A DNA stretch of 58,935 nt from Psychroserpens algicola. GTDB lineage: Bacteria > Bacteroidota > Bacteroidia > Flavobacteriales > Flavobacteriaceae. Both the position numbers and the translations under genes were made by a program. The stretch is from positions 1 through 58,935 of the forward strand of contig NZ_JACNMJ010000010.1 in assembly GCF_014526325.1 (NCBI RefSeq). The letters are read 5' to 3'. A model generated the notes under the pieces. The model was not told the origin of the DNA and did no database searches. It worked only from the letters and a program-made list of their open reading frames with translations. Shown one piece after another: positions 46,907 to 56,200 of this stretch; position 1 is the stretch's first letter; each line of letters opens with the position of its first letter.

Positions 46907-47412
46907 ATAGTGCACGAGCAAAATTTCGGTATTTTATCATAAGTAGTTTCAAGCACAAATGTTTCGGATTTGATTTAAACAACTTCCCTTCTATCCTTTT
47001 TTGAAGAACCAAACGCTCTGTGGTTCGTGTACCTTTATAAAGTTGTCGGAATCTTATACATACTTGCCAAATTTTAGTGGTGCGTTATGAATCGTTCTTT
47101 TCCAAAAAAGGTGTCTGTCTTTAAAACAATGTTGCAACCTAAATGCTTGAGTGTGACCTGTACTTTTTTATAAACGCAACGGGTTCTTGGGTGTATCTGT
47201 CAAATTCGCCAAAGCATTTCTGATTCGGTTGCATGTGATAATCAGTTTTCTTTTTCTCATCCAATGGTTCGTGTTGCCCTAAAGTGGCTAACAACGTGTA
47301 TAATATATTGCTATTAATAGCTTACTCGGAAAATCCTGCGGATTTTCCTCTGGTTCGTGACTTTTTACTAACTTAGTTCCTTACCAACGCAACATATCAT
47401 AACACGAAGCCG
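46898..47412 (+). mobile_element. Cassette 1: non-coding unit (copy A)
   Basis: 515 bp with no convincing gene. It is a near copy (about 90-95% by eye) of cassette 7. It contains a GAACCA/TGGTTC hairpin near 47007-47027 followed by conserved sequence, so it may encode an RNA or carry a regulatory signal. A 28-codon plus-strand frame (from ATG 47087) and a 51-codon minus-strand frame (47139-47294, TTG start) stay open in both copies but differ mostly at amino-acid-changing positions. Confidence 0.7.
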
Positions 47413-47420
47413 TTACCACA
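47286..47420 (+). repeat. attC-like site 1 (end of cassette 1)
   Basis: Left core GGCTAAC (47286-47292), right core GTTACCACA (47412-47420). Paired arms GTGTAT with ATAACAC (imperfect) and ATATATTGC with GCAACATAT; central hairpin GGAAAATCC/GGATTTTCC near 47328-47348. Confidence 0.82.
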
Positions 47421-47423
47421 CAT

Positions 47424-48065
47424 TTGAGAAAAATAAAGTACATATCAGTAATCTTTTTGAGTATTATCGCAATTCTTTTTCTTTCTATTTTACTAACTAA
47501 TAATAAACTGAAAGGGACTTGGATTGGTATGTATAACGAATATCCTGATATGGAATTATATATGGCGAATGAACGCATATTCACACTTGCCAATTATTCA
47601 TATTCAGAACAAGGACCAAAATACGAACTGACTAAAAAGAGAAATGGATTTTACCTAAATGCTCTAAACCTAATCAAATCGGAATTTAACACTTACGAAA
47701 TAATCGGAATTGAAAACGATTCTCTAAGAGTTAAATCAAAACAATACGAATCTGGTTTCCGAACTTTTCATAGAATAGATGACTCACTTAAATTTGGTCA
47801 GAAAATAAATATTGCTGGGAAGAAATTTTTATTTAGTAATGGAAAAAAAACGGATACGGTTTATTTTAGGAATGATTCCATATTTAAGGATTCATCATAC
47901 GAATTCAATCATCAATGGGAATTAATTGAGCATAGTGGATTTCAAATCCTCTTTATCGAAGAATTTCCACCCTTTGTTATAACAAAACAAGATAAAAATA
48001 GTATTGAATTAAAAAGGTTTGAAAACCCGAATGACAATTATAAGTTGACTGAATTAAAAAAATAA
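47424..48065 (+). CDS. Cassette 2 gene: membrane-anchored protein of unknown function
   Basis: 213 residues, starting at TTG 47424, only 12 bases after the cassette junction. The N terminus is one hydrophobic helix (about 6-24) followed by an extracytoplasmic domain rich in beta-strand-like segments (KGTWIGMYNEYPDMELYM). It looks like a lipocalin-type or GLPGLI-like barrel but no family was recognised. There is no Shine-Dalgarno or own promoter; expression may depend on readthrough. Confidence 0.7.
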   Translation: MRKIKYISVIFLSIIAILFLSILLTNNKLKGTWIGMYNEYPDMELYMANERIFTLANYSYSEQGPKYELTKKRNGFYLNALNLIKSEFNTYEIIGIENDSLRVKSKQYESGFRTFHRIDDSLKFGQKINIAGKKFLFSNGKKTDTVYFRNDSIFKDSSYEFNHQWELIEHSGFQILFIEEFPPFVITKQDKNSIELKRFENPNDNYKLTELKK

Positions 48066-48070
48066 AAACG

Positions 48071-48203
48071 TGTGGTAACAACGTGTATAGCTCATTGCGG
48101 CTGAATTCCTAATCGGAATTCATTGCAATTTGCTATCTTCGTTTTACGGCGGAAAATCCTCGCGGATTTTCCGCAACGAGCCATACACAAAACCGTTGGC
48201 AAC
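48071..48203 (+). repeat. attC-like site 2
   Basis: Left core TGTGGTAAC (48071-48079, complementary to the start of cassette 2), right core GTTGGCAAC (48195-48203). Arms GTGTAT/ATACAC and GCTCATTGCGG/CCGCAACGAGC; central hairpin CGGAAAATCC/GGATTTTCCG. Confidence 0.85.
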
Positions 48204-48213
48204 AAGCTGTAAA

Positions 48214-48633
48214 ATGGCATTACTGAAAAATCATTACATAAATCTAGCGATAGTTATTGCTGGAATAATTAACGCAATTGTTGGCGGAATTTTGATTTAT
48301 TCATCATTTCAAGGTCATTCTAGTTTTGGAGTTATTGCAGGAGCTTTAATACCTCTTGCTGCTCTTGCTTTTTATGGAGATGGATATGGAAAATATAAAA
48401 ACTTCGAGATTACAAAAGACGTCATAAAAAAGATATTCAAACCGAGTATTAAAATTGGAATTACTCTTTTATTATTAATGGTAATAATCGTGACGTGGAT
48501 AAGTATTTCTCAAAACGAAATTTCAATTGATTTTGAATATTTATACTTTTTTACAATAATTCTTCTATTTTTTTTGATTCCAAATTTACTCGTTCAGTTT
48601 GGCTTCTATTTATTCTTAAAAAGAAAATGCTGA
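48214..48633 (+). CDS. Cassette 3 gene A: four-helix membrane protein
   Basis: 139 residues from ATG 48214, 19 bases inside the cassette; the frame extends upstream through site 2 but that part is site sequence. It has four hydrophobic helices (about 11-29, 36-50, 75-95, 110-133). No family was recognised. It overlaps the second gene of the cassette by 7 bp, giving a two-gene cassette. Confidence 0.68.
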   Translation: MALLKNHYINLAIVIAGIINAIVGGILIYSSFQGHSSFGVIAGALIPLAALAFYGDGYGKYKNFEITKDVIKKIFKPSIKIGITLLLLMVIIVTWISISQNEISIDFEYLYFFTIILLFFLIPNLLVQFGFYLFLKRKC

Positions 48634-49130
48634 AAAACAATCGAAAACTAATTATACTAATATTCATCATAATTCTGACTTTTATTTTCGGAATGCGATA
48701 CGAATTGGATTATCGGATTTTGACTCGTAGAACAGTAAAATATTTAGCGAATTATGAACTAGGATTTTATGGAGGAAAGGACTTTAGACTTTTTGAAACG
48801 GACATTGCTTTCATTTTGACTTTAATCCCAATCGGAATTTATTTCACATCTCGAAAAGTTAGTTCTCTTACCAAAATAATCGGGCTGAATTTAGTATATC
48901 TGATTTCAATTCCGACTTTTTACTGTCTTTTTTGCTATCTCGAAAGTCAGTTTATAAAAACAACCATAACCAATCCAATAATAAATAACGGAGTTTTAAA
49001 ATATCATCAAAATAACGTGAATTACAGAATGATTTTATTTTTGTCAATAATCTCGACGTTTATTAGCGGAATTATAATTAAGAAAATCACTAATAAAAAA
49101 AAGCCAGTTGCCAACAACGTGTATAACTAA
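48627..49130 (+). CDS. Cassette 3 gene B: membrane protein
   Basis: 167 residues with four hydrophobic helices (about 7-23, 60-76, 84-106, 134-152). Its coding sequence runs into attC-like site 3: the last residues (VANNVYN) are encoded by the left core and arm. No family was recognised. Probably acts with gene A, which it overlaps. Confidence 0.68.
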   Translation: MLKNNRKLIILIFIIILTFIFGMRYELDYRILTRRTVKYLANYELGFYGGKDFRLFETDIAFILTLIPIGIYFTSRKVSSLTKIIGLNLVYLISIPTFYCLFCYLESQFIKTTITNPIINNGVLKYHQNNVNYRMILFLSIISTFISGIIIKKITNKKKPVANNVYN

Positions 49131-49243
49131 TTGCTATTCTGTGTGTACTCGGAAAATCCTACGGATTTTCCTATTGGCTAGTTTCTTTTTGTTAACTTAG
49201 TTCTCGCCAACGCAACAAGCCATACACAAAACCGTTGTAAGTA
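49107..49243 (+). repeat. attC-like site 3
   Basis: Left core GTTGCCAAC (49107-49115, complementary to the cassette 3 start), right core GTTGTAAGTA (49234-49243). Arms GTGTAT/ATACAC and CTAATTGC/GCAACAAG (partial); central hairpin GGAAAATCC/GGATTTTCC. Confidence 0.85.
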
Positions 49244-49247
49244 ATTT

Positions 49248-49895
49248 ATGAAAAATTGTCTGCTTTTTTTATTAATTATATTATGTTCAGTTTCTCTTTA
49301 TTCTCAGGAAGAAGAATGGAATAGATATGAAATAGATTCAATTTTTTCTGTAAAAATGCCTGGTGAAAATATTTATATACTAGATACAATTACGCAAGGA
49401 AAAAAAATGCGTCTAGTTTATACAACAGCTGATAATTCGACCTATATAGCTCAAAGAATTTTAATTGAAAGTAATTCAAGCGACAAAAATTTATCAAATC
49501 TTCCTCACGATAAAAAATCACTTTTAGAATATTATGAAGGATTTGCTAATGGGATAAGTAAAAGTAGAAACTTAGAAATCACAAATGAAATTGAAATCGA
49601 GCTAGATAGCTTTTCAGGAATGAAGATAAAAACTAACAATTCAACGGAGTTTGAAATATTTATTCTAAATAATTACGCTTATTCTTTTAATTATATTAAT
49701 AATGAATTCTTTGATCTTGAAGAAAAAGATTTCTTTTTCAATTCAAAAGAAATTAACAAAGAAGTAGAAATTAGTCAATATAAAGGAAAGTCGAAAACTT
49801 TTAAATTATCTTACCTTGTAGGATACTATACTCCTTACTTTTTAGTATTTATTATTATTGTATTTGTTATATACAAAATCACTAGAAAGAAATAA
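49248..49895 (+). CDS. Cassette 4 gene: exported protein with C-terminal membrane helix
   Basis: 215 residues from ATG 49248, 14 bases after the junction. It has a signal peptide (LLFLLIILCSVSLYSQ), an acidic extracytoplasmic domain (about 20-185), a C-terminal membrane helix (about 191-209) and a basic tail KITRKK. The topology suggests an inner-membrane-anchored periplasmic protein. No family recognised. Confidence 0.72.
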   Translation: MKNCLLFLLIILCSVSLYSQEEEWNRYEIDSIFSVKMPGENIYILDTITQGKKMRLVYTTADNSTYIAQRILIESNSSDKNLSNLPHDKKSLLEYYEGFANGISKSRNLEITNEIEIELDSFSGMKIKTNNSTEFEIFILNNYAYSFNYINNEFFDLEEKDFFFNSKEINKEVEISQYKGKSKTFKLSYLVGYYTPYFLVFIIIVFVIYKITRKK

Positions 49896-49896
49896 C

Positions 49897-50037
49897 TACT
49901 TACAACAACGTGTATAATTCATTGTTTGGTTCATGTGTACTCGGAAAATTCCTGCGGAATTTTCCATAGGTTCGTTTCCTTTTACTAACTTAGACCTAGC
50001 CAACACAACGAAATCATACACAAAACCGTTACCTACA
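49897..50037 (+). repeat. attC-like site 4
   Basis: Left core TACTTACAAC (49897-49906) is a perfect 10-base complement of the cassette 4 start; right core GTTACCTACA (50028-50037) belongs to cassette 5. Arms GTGTAT/ATACAC and TTCATTGT/ACAACGAA; central hairpin GGAAAATTCC/GGAATTTTCC. Confidence 0.87.
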
Positions 50038-50040
50038 ATA

Positions 50041-50616
50041 TTGAAAAAGATCTTTCAAATAATAGTTCTAACTCTAATCACAGCTTGTGGTACAACTAAT
50101 CATAGTACTAAATCAATTGCAGACGAAAAGTTTGAGTTATGTTCTAAATTAAGAAATGAAGAACTTATTACTTTATATAAACTTGATGAAGAAAAACTTC
50201 CATACATAAGGAACATTCACAGTCTACTAGAAAACTATTTAATTCAAGAAGATTATTTGAAAGAAATCTCAAAGAAAGGATACACTCATTTATTAAATAA
50301 TGTAAAGTTAAACTTGATTAAGCCAGAATTCTTTGAAAAATTCAAAAATCATCTTGGTTATGATCCAAATATACTTTTCCCAAGAGGAGGTCACAGTCGT
50401 TGCTATGATTATTTAATAACTAATTTGAAAATAATTGATGAAAATAGTTGGCAATACAAATTCAGAGACGGTTATTGGAAATCTGAAGCAAACGGATTTT
50501 TCATCTCTGATATCACTGAATTAATAAAAGGAATGAATGAAATCCCAGATGAAAAATTCCAAATGATTATGTATCGAAAAGTATTCTTGAATTTAATATA
50601 TGCACATTTGAATTAG
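50041..50616 (+). CDS. Cassette 5 gene A: lipoprotein of unknown function
   Basis: 191 residues, starting at TTG 50041, 13 bases after the junction. This start gives a lipoprotein signal (KKIFQIIVLTLITAC); upstream in-frame codons belong to the site. The mature part is helical and charged. No family was recognised. The second lipoprotein gene follows after 11 bp. Confidence 0.7.
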   Translation: MKKIFQIIVLTLITACGTTNHSTKSIADEKFELCSKLRNEELITLYKLDEEKLPYIRNIHSLLENYLIQEDYLKEISKKGYTHLLNNVKLNLIKPEFFEKFKNHLGYDPNILFPRGGHSRCYDYLITNLKIIDENSWQYKFRDGYWKSEANGFFISDITELIKGMNEIPDEKFQMIMYRKVFLNLIYAHLN

Positions 50617-50627
50617 AATTACGGTTT

Positions 50628-51083
50628 ATGAAAAAATCACTTCTTTTAACATTAATAGCCTTTTTAATATTGTGTTGTAACGATAAAAAGAAAACCGAAT
50701 CTTTAACTTTTGAACAAGCAGAATTGGAATTAGCAGATTATAGTGAGGAAGATCAAGAAAAAGAATATGAATTCTTAAAAGCAAACATATTTAACGGATT
50801 GAAAAACCTTAATGACGGATTCGACTCTGAATCTATATATTATTTCTCAGAATCAGATTTTGAAATTGTACTCAACCGAATAGAAAAAAACGGAATAGCA
50901 ATTTATGGAATCGAACCTTGGTTTAACGGACATTATTATGGAGTAAAAGTTGCTGAGGAATACAATAGCTTAGCTACAAATCCGAATTGGTACAGAAAGG
51001 CATTCTCAGAATTCAAAAAGAGCGAAAAAGAATTAATGTATGCGGCAACTTACGGCGTACCTAAGGAATTATTTACGGAATAA
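50628..51083 (+). CDS. Cassette 5 gene B: lipoprotein of unknown function
   Basis: 151 residues with lipoprotein signal (LLTLIAFLILCC) and an acidic helical mature region (EQAELELADYSEEDQEKEYE). It may be a partner of gene A. It ends 7 bp before the left core of site 5. Confidence 0.7.
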   Translation: MKKSLLLTLIAFLILCCNDKKKTESLTFEQAELELADYSEEDQEKEYEFLKANIFNGLKNLNDGFDSESIYYFSESDFEIVLNRIEKNGIAIYGIEPWFNGHYYGVKVAEEYNSLATNPNWYRKAFSEFKKSEKELMYAATYGVPKELFTE

Positions 51084-51089
51084 AAATAC

Positions 51090-51229
51090 TGTAGGTAACA
51101 ACGTGTATAACTAATTACTTGGTCTGTGCGTACTCGGAAAATCCTAGCGGATTTTCCTAATGGTTCGGTTTCTTTTATTAACTTAGTTCTCGCCAACGCA
51201 ACTAGCCATACACAAAACCGTTGTGCACA
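51090..51229 (+). repeat. attC-like site 5
   Basis: Left core TGTAGGTAAC (51090-51099) is a perfect complement of the cassette 5 start; right core GTTGTGCACA (51220-51229). Arms GTGTAT/ATACAC and CTAATTAC/GCAACTAG; central hairpin GGAAAATCC/GGATTTTCC (51136-51157). Confidence 0.87.
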
Positions 51230-51236
51230 ATTTTTG

Positions 51237-51845
51237 ATGAAAAAAAATATTGCCTTAATAATATTGCTTTTAATTTTAACATCTTGCAATCTGCTACATT
51301 TTCATAATGTAAAGAACGATTTCAAATGGAAGAATAAAAAGTTACCTGAAAAACAAGAAATAAAATTTATGTTTAACCCAATTGTGGTTAAAGAATTTGA
51401 TTCAAGTTCAACTCTTAAATATTTCTTTGAAGATTCAAATAAAATTGAAGAAGCGGAAAAAACTCTTAGAAAGAAACTTACTAAGAGAAATTTCGAATTA
51501 GTTGAATTAGACAAAAGTAAATCCATAGTCATTGACTCAATAATATTCTCTGATGAAACTGAAATGATTCAAGTTTTATATAATGATCCAAGTGAGGGAA
51601 TTATGGGATATTTTGAAAAAAATGAGATAAAAATCAAAGTAATTGGTCACTTATATTTAAGTGATAATATTAAAAGTAGAATTTTATCGGAATATCAATT
51701 TTCTCAAGAACCAAGAGAAGGCTATATCATAAAAGGTACTGTGGCTTATACAAACGCTGGAATTAACCTTGATAAAATAATAAATAATATCATGAACGAA
51801 TTTAGCTACAGGTGTTATTTAGCAATTCAGGAAAATAAAAAATAA
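51237..51845 (+). CDS. Cassette 6 gene: lipoprotein of unknown function
   Basis: 202 residues from ATG 51237, 17 bases after the junction. Lipoprotein signal IALIILLLILTSC, then a charged alpha/beta domain. It ends with a helix (YRCYLAIQENKK). The longer frame upstream is site sequence. No family was recognised. Confidence 0.7.
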   Translation: MKKNIALIILLLILTSCNLLHFHNVKNDFKWKNKKLPEKQEIKFMFNPIVVKEFDSSSTLKYFFEDSNKIEEAEKTLRKKLTKRNFELVELDKSKSIVIDSIIFSDETEMIQVLYNDPSEGIMGYFEKNEIKIKVIGHLYLSDNIKSRILSEYQFSQEPREGYIIKGTVAYTNAGINLDKIINNIMNEFSYRCYLAIQENKK

Positions 51846-51849
51846 ACTA

Positions 51850-51987
51850 TGCACAACAACGTGTATAACCAATTGCTTGGTCTGTGTGTACTCGGAAAAT
51901 CCTAGCGGATTTTCCTACTGGTTCGGTTTCTTTTATTAACTTAGTTCTCGCCAACGCAACTAGCCATACACAAATACGTTAGCAACA
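51850..51987 (+). repeat. attC-like site 6
   Basis: Left core TGCACAAC (51850-51857) matches the cassette 6 start; right core GTTAGCAACA (51978-51987). Arms GTGTAT/ATACAC and CAATTGC/GCAACTAG; central hairpin GGAAAATCC/GGATTTTCC. Confidence 0.85.
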
Positions 51988-52488
51988 ATAGTGCATGAGC
52001 AAAATTCTGGTGTTTTATCTAAAGTAGTTTCTAGCACAAATGTTTCGGATTTGATTTAAAAACTTCCCTTCTATCCTTTTTTGAAGAACCAAACGCTCTG
52101 TGGTTCGTGTATTTTTCAAACTTGTCGGAATCTTATACATACTTGCCAATTTTAGTGGTGCGTTATGATTCGTTCTTTTCCAAAAAAGGTGTCTGTCTTT
52201 AAATCAATGTTGCAACCTAAATGCTTGAATGTGACCTGTACTTTTTTATGATCGTAACGGGTTCTTGGGTGTATCTGCCAAATTCATCAAAGCATTTCTG
52301 ATTCGGTTGCATGTGATAATCAGTTTTCTTTTTCACATCCAAAGGTTCGTGTTGCCCTAAAGTGGCTAACAGCGTGTATAATTCATGCTTAAAAATTGCT
52401 TCAATTTTTAATTCTTATATTTAATCTATAATTTCGAGGCAACGGAAAATCTATCGATTTTCTATCGCACGAAATCATACACAATACG
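51979..52488 (+). mobile_element. Cassette 7: non-coding unit (copy B of cassette 1)
   Basis: 510 bp. It repeats cassette 1 with scattered substitutions and small indels, including the GAACCA/TGGTTC hairpin and the core TTCGTGTTGCCCTAAAGTGG before the left core. The minus-strand frame stays open here too, but its start codon is CTG. Its site 7 has a different central part from site 1. No gene is assigned. With its flanks this makes 51846-52535 the longest gene-free stretch in the array. Confidence 0.7.
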
Positions 52489-52497
52489 TTGTAGTTA
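52361..52497 (+). repeat. attC-like site 7 (divergent interior)
   Basis: Left core AGTGGCTAAC (52361-52370), right core GTTGTAGTTA (52488-52497). Arms GTGTAT/ATACAC and TTCATG/CACGAA; central hairpin GGAAAATC/GATTTTCT, shorter than in other sites. Confidence 0.8.
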
Positions 52498-52535
52498 ATG
52501 CTAAAGAATGAACTCTAAAGAACCTTTTCGAAAAA

Positions 52536-52814
52536 ATGAAGAAATGGATTTTTAAAATATTAAGTGTAATAATCGGAATTGTTTTTGTTTTAGGCTTTTA
52601 CAGTAATTCTTCGGCTTACATTGAAAAACAAGACTGGAAATATACTGAAGGAAACCATATTGGAGATTGGTTATCAAAAAACTCTTTTAAAGTTAACAGT
52701 GGAATAATTGAAACAAATCAAGGAAAAGCCAAAGTAATTTTCTGTTATGGTAAAGAACTAATAATAGAAAATCTAGAAACAAAAGAAAAAGGATTTTACG
52801 TAAACAAAAGCTGA
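52536..52814 (+). CDS. Cassette 8 gene A: small exported or membrane protein
   Basis: 92 residues with an N-terminal hydrophobic segment (WIFKILSVIIGIVFVLGFY, about 4-22) and a short extracytoplasmic domain (60 residues, one cysteine). Start ATG at 52536, 48 bases inside the cassette. No family was recognised. Confidence 0.65.
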   Translation: MKKWIFKILSVIIGIVFVLGFYSNSSAYIEKQDWKYTEGNHIGDWLSKNSFKVNSGIIETNQGKAKVIFCYGKELIIENLETKEKGFYVNKS

Positions 52815-52819
52815 ATTAA

Positions 52820-53110
52820 ATGATTTTACTTTTTATCATAGGATTTTCTTTAATTCAATTTCTATTGAATTATTTTAGTTATAAAAAATTCAGAAATGAT
52901 TCTATTTCTGCCTTTATTTTGATTGGAATACTAATTATATATTACTTTGTTTTTCCTGCTTATTTTATTCCAGAAACTACTGAAGATGGAATTAATTGTG
53001 GATTACCAATTCTTGGAATAACATTAGGTAGCTGGATTTTTGGAACATTTGCTGGAATTACAACTCATATAGTTTGGCTATATTGGAAACCTAAACTGGT
53101 TCGCACATAA
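52820..53110 (+). CDS. Cassette 8 gene B: small membrane protein
   Basis: 96 residues with three hydrophobic helices (about 2-18, 29-48, 63-89), starting 5 bp after gene A. Its stop overlaps the left core of site 8. No family recognised; likely a partner of gene A. Confidence 0.65.
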   Translation: MILLFIIGFSLIQFLLNYFSYKKFRNDSISAFILIGILIIYYFVFPAYFIPETTEDGINCGLPILGITLGSWIFGTFAGITTHIVWLYWKPKLVRT

Positions 53111-53246
53111 CCACAACAACGTGTATAACCAATTGCTTTGTTTGTGTGTACTCGGAAAATCCTAGCGGATTTTCCTATTGGTTCGGTTTCTTTTGTTAAC
53201 TTAGTTCTCGCCAACGCAACAAGCCATACACTAACACGTTGGCAGC
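53108..53246 (+). repeat. attC-like site 8
   Basis: Left core TAACCACAAC (53108-53117) complements 9 of 10 bases of the cassette 8 start; right core GTTGGCAGC (53238-53246). Arms GTGTAT/ATACAC and CAATTGC/GCAACAAG; central hairpin GGAAAATCC/GGATTTTCC. Confidence 0.86.
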
Positions 53247-53296
53247 AAGTGGCAAACTCAAACTTTGAGATAATCAAAAGGCAAGTTAATTGAAAT

Positions 53297-56200
53297 ATGA
53301 ATTGGAATATTTTCCGCTTAAAATATGATAAACGAGAAGAGTGGGCATTTGAACAAATGTCTTATCTGCTTTTCTGTGCTGAGTTGGGAAATAGAATTGG
53401 ATTATTTCGTTTTAAAAATCAAACTGGAATTGAAACAGAACCTCTAGAAAAAGATGGAGAGTTTTATGGATTTCAGGCCAAGTATTATACAGTTCCTCTT
53501 TCTGGTAAAAAATCAGAAATAATTTCATCAATTAGGAAATCTAAAAGAGAAAACCCAAAATTGAATAAGATTCTATTCTATTTGAATAAAGAGTTCTCTG
53601 AAAGCACAAAAAAAGGAAAAAAAAAGTCAAAATATCATATCGATATTGAGTCCGAAGCTAAAAAGCTTAAACTAGAAATAATTTGGCGTGTACCAAGTCA
53701 TTTCGAACTTCAACTGGCATTACCCGAAAATAAATACATCTACGAAGATTTTTTTAGCCTCGAACCAAATGAAGGAACCTTAATTGATGAAGTAAAAAGT
53801 CATAATGATAATATTTTACAAGCAATTCAAACTGAAATTCCCTTTGGGGATAAAAAAATTAAGATTGATAGAAGTGAGATAGTACAAGAAATCGTAAAAG
53901 CTTCAAATAGTAAAGAAAATATAATTATTTCCGGTGAAGGAGGTTGTGGAAAAACCGCTCTTCTTAAAGAATATTATAGTCTACAAAACAGGGTTATTCC
54001 TATTTGCCTTTTTAAGGCTTCAGAATTGAATGTTAACCATATCAATGAATTATTCAAATTTGACAACAATTATAATTTTACCAAGTTTATTGAAGCTTAT
54101 CAAAATGAACCGAATAAAATTTTCGTAATTGATTCAGCTGAAAAACTCGCTGAAGTCAAAAACAGTGATGTTTTAAATACTTTATTGCAGAAGCTGAATG
54201 AGGCTGGATGGAATATAATTTTTACGACCCGCTATTCCTATCTGAATGATTTAGTCTTTCATATAAGAGAGAATTATAAGTTGTCATTTATAGTTCATGA
54301 CATTCCTTTAATAACTATTGATGAATTAAAATCAATTTCAAAAACTTTTGATTTTTCTTTACCTGAGAACCATAAATTTATTGAAAGACTAAGAAATCTA
54401 TTTTATCTAAGTGATTATATCGAATTCTATCCAAATATTGATAAGAACGGTAGTCTTCAATCCTTTGTTGATTTGCTTTGGAAAAAAAGAGTTCAAAACA
54501 ATCTTATTCAAATAGACAACTTACACTTAGAAAGAGAAAGATGTATTATCCATATAGCAAAAAAAAGATGTGAGTCAGGTCACTTTTATATAAATGCAGA
54601 TGATTTACCTCAAACCGCAATATTTCAATTGAAACAAGATGAAATATTAGGGTATGATGAAAGCCATAATGGTTATTTTATTACCCATGATATTTACGAA
54701 GAATGGACGTTAGATAAAATTATCTCTCGCAACTATATCAACTATACAGATATTAAAAGTTTTTTTGTCGAGCTAGGAGATTCTTTGCCAATACGAAGGG
54801 CGTTCAGATTCTGGTTGTCCAATAAATTGTCAGAAAACAATCAGAAAATTGAAGCTTTTATAAAAGAAGCTTTTAGTGAAAGTTCAATTGTACAATTTTG
54901 GAAAGATGAGTTATTAATTTCTGTCTTGCTTTCAGATTATTCAGAGACGTTCTTTAAGTTTTTTGAAAATGAGATTAAAGCTCAGGAATTCCAAATTCTA
55001 AAAAGAATTCTTTTCCTTTTAAGAATTGCCTGTACTGATATTTCTTCTTTTGAAAGTATTGATATAATAAAGCCAAAAGGTAAAGGCTGGGAAGAAACCA
55101 TAGCCTTTGTTTTTAAATATAAAGTTGAATTTTTAGATGCCAATCTAAACTTAGTATTACCACTTATTACGGATTGGTGTAATTATAATAAAAAAGGAGA
55201 AACCACTAAACACTCTGGATTACTGGCATTCAGCGTCATTAAAAAGACTGAAACTGAGCAAAACTTTTATATACATGACAAGGCTGAAGAAAATTTATTA
55301 AAAGTAGTTTTTAATGCTGCCTACGAGATAAAGTCAGAATTAAAAGAAACTTTCGATAAAGTTTTAGAAAATAAGTGGCTGTATCATAATGATCCATACC
55401 ATGGTCTGTGTTCGAAAATTTTAGTAAAACCCTACTTAGCAAAGGAAGTCATAAAAGTGCTTCCATTGTCAGTTATAGAATTATGTAATCTGTTTTGGCA
55501 AAAACGTGAGAAAAAACGTGATGATTTTGGATATGATAGAGATAGTATTGAAAACAAGTATGGCTTAATATCTAAACATCGTAGTTTTGATTATTTTCCA
55601 GCAAGTGCAAATCAAACACCAATATACTGGCTACTTGAAAGTGACTTTTGGAACACTCTAGATTTCATAATTCGTTTTACTAATAAAGCATTAGAAAACT
55701 ATAAAAAATCATCTTATGGAAATGGTGATTTGTTAGAAATAAAATTAGAAGTAGATGGTAAAATTATTGAGCAACATATAAATTCGACATTATGGGAATT
55801 GTATAGAGGGATTTCAGGCCCAAGTATATTACAATGTATCCATATGGCTCTCGAAAAAACTCTTTTAGAGTTTGCAAATGTTTTAGAACCGAAAGTATTA
55901 TGGCCTATTATTTTTAAAATTCTTACTGAATCAAAATCGGCTTCTTTAACTTCTATAATTTGTAGTTTAACTTTAGCAAATCCAGATAAATTTCATGAAA
56001 CATCATTAATTCTATTTAAAACAATAGAACTATTTAGGTTCGATTTAAGCAGATGTTCATCTGAATTTCATATAAAATCAACCACTTCTATTGGATACGG
56101 GTTAGACAGAACTAGAGACGTACTTTACACAGATGAGAGAATAAAATCATCAGAATATGAGCACCGAAAAATAAGTTTAGAAAGCTTATGCCTTATGTAC

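Noticed and set aside
47087-47173. 28-codon plus-strand ORF (MNRSFPKKVSVFK...) in the non-coding cassette
   Set aside because: It is present in both copies, but all three codon differences change the amino acid, so there is no sign of protein-level selection.
46749-53277. Minus-strand open frames across the attC-like sites (46749-47012, 47381-47593, 51050-51289, 53065-53277), with recurring peptides such as VWLVALARTKL and KSARIFRV
   Set aside because: They are the translation of the conserved site sequence on the reverse strand. They recur wherever the site occurs, end at variable points in neighbouring cassettes and have no signal of coding selection.
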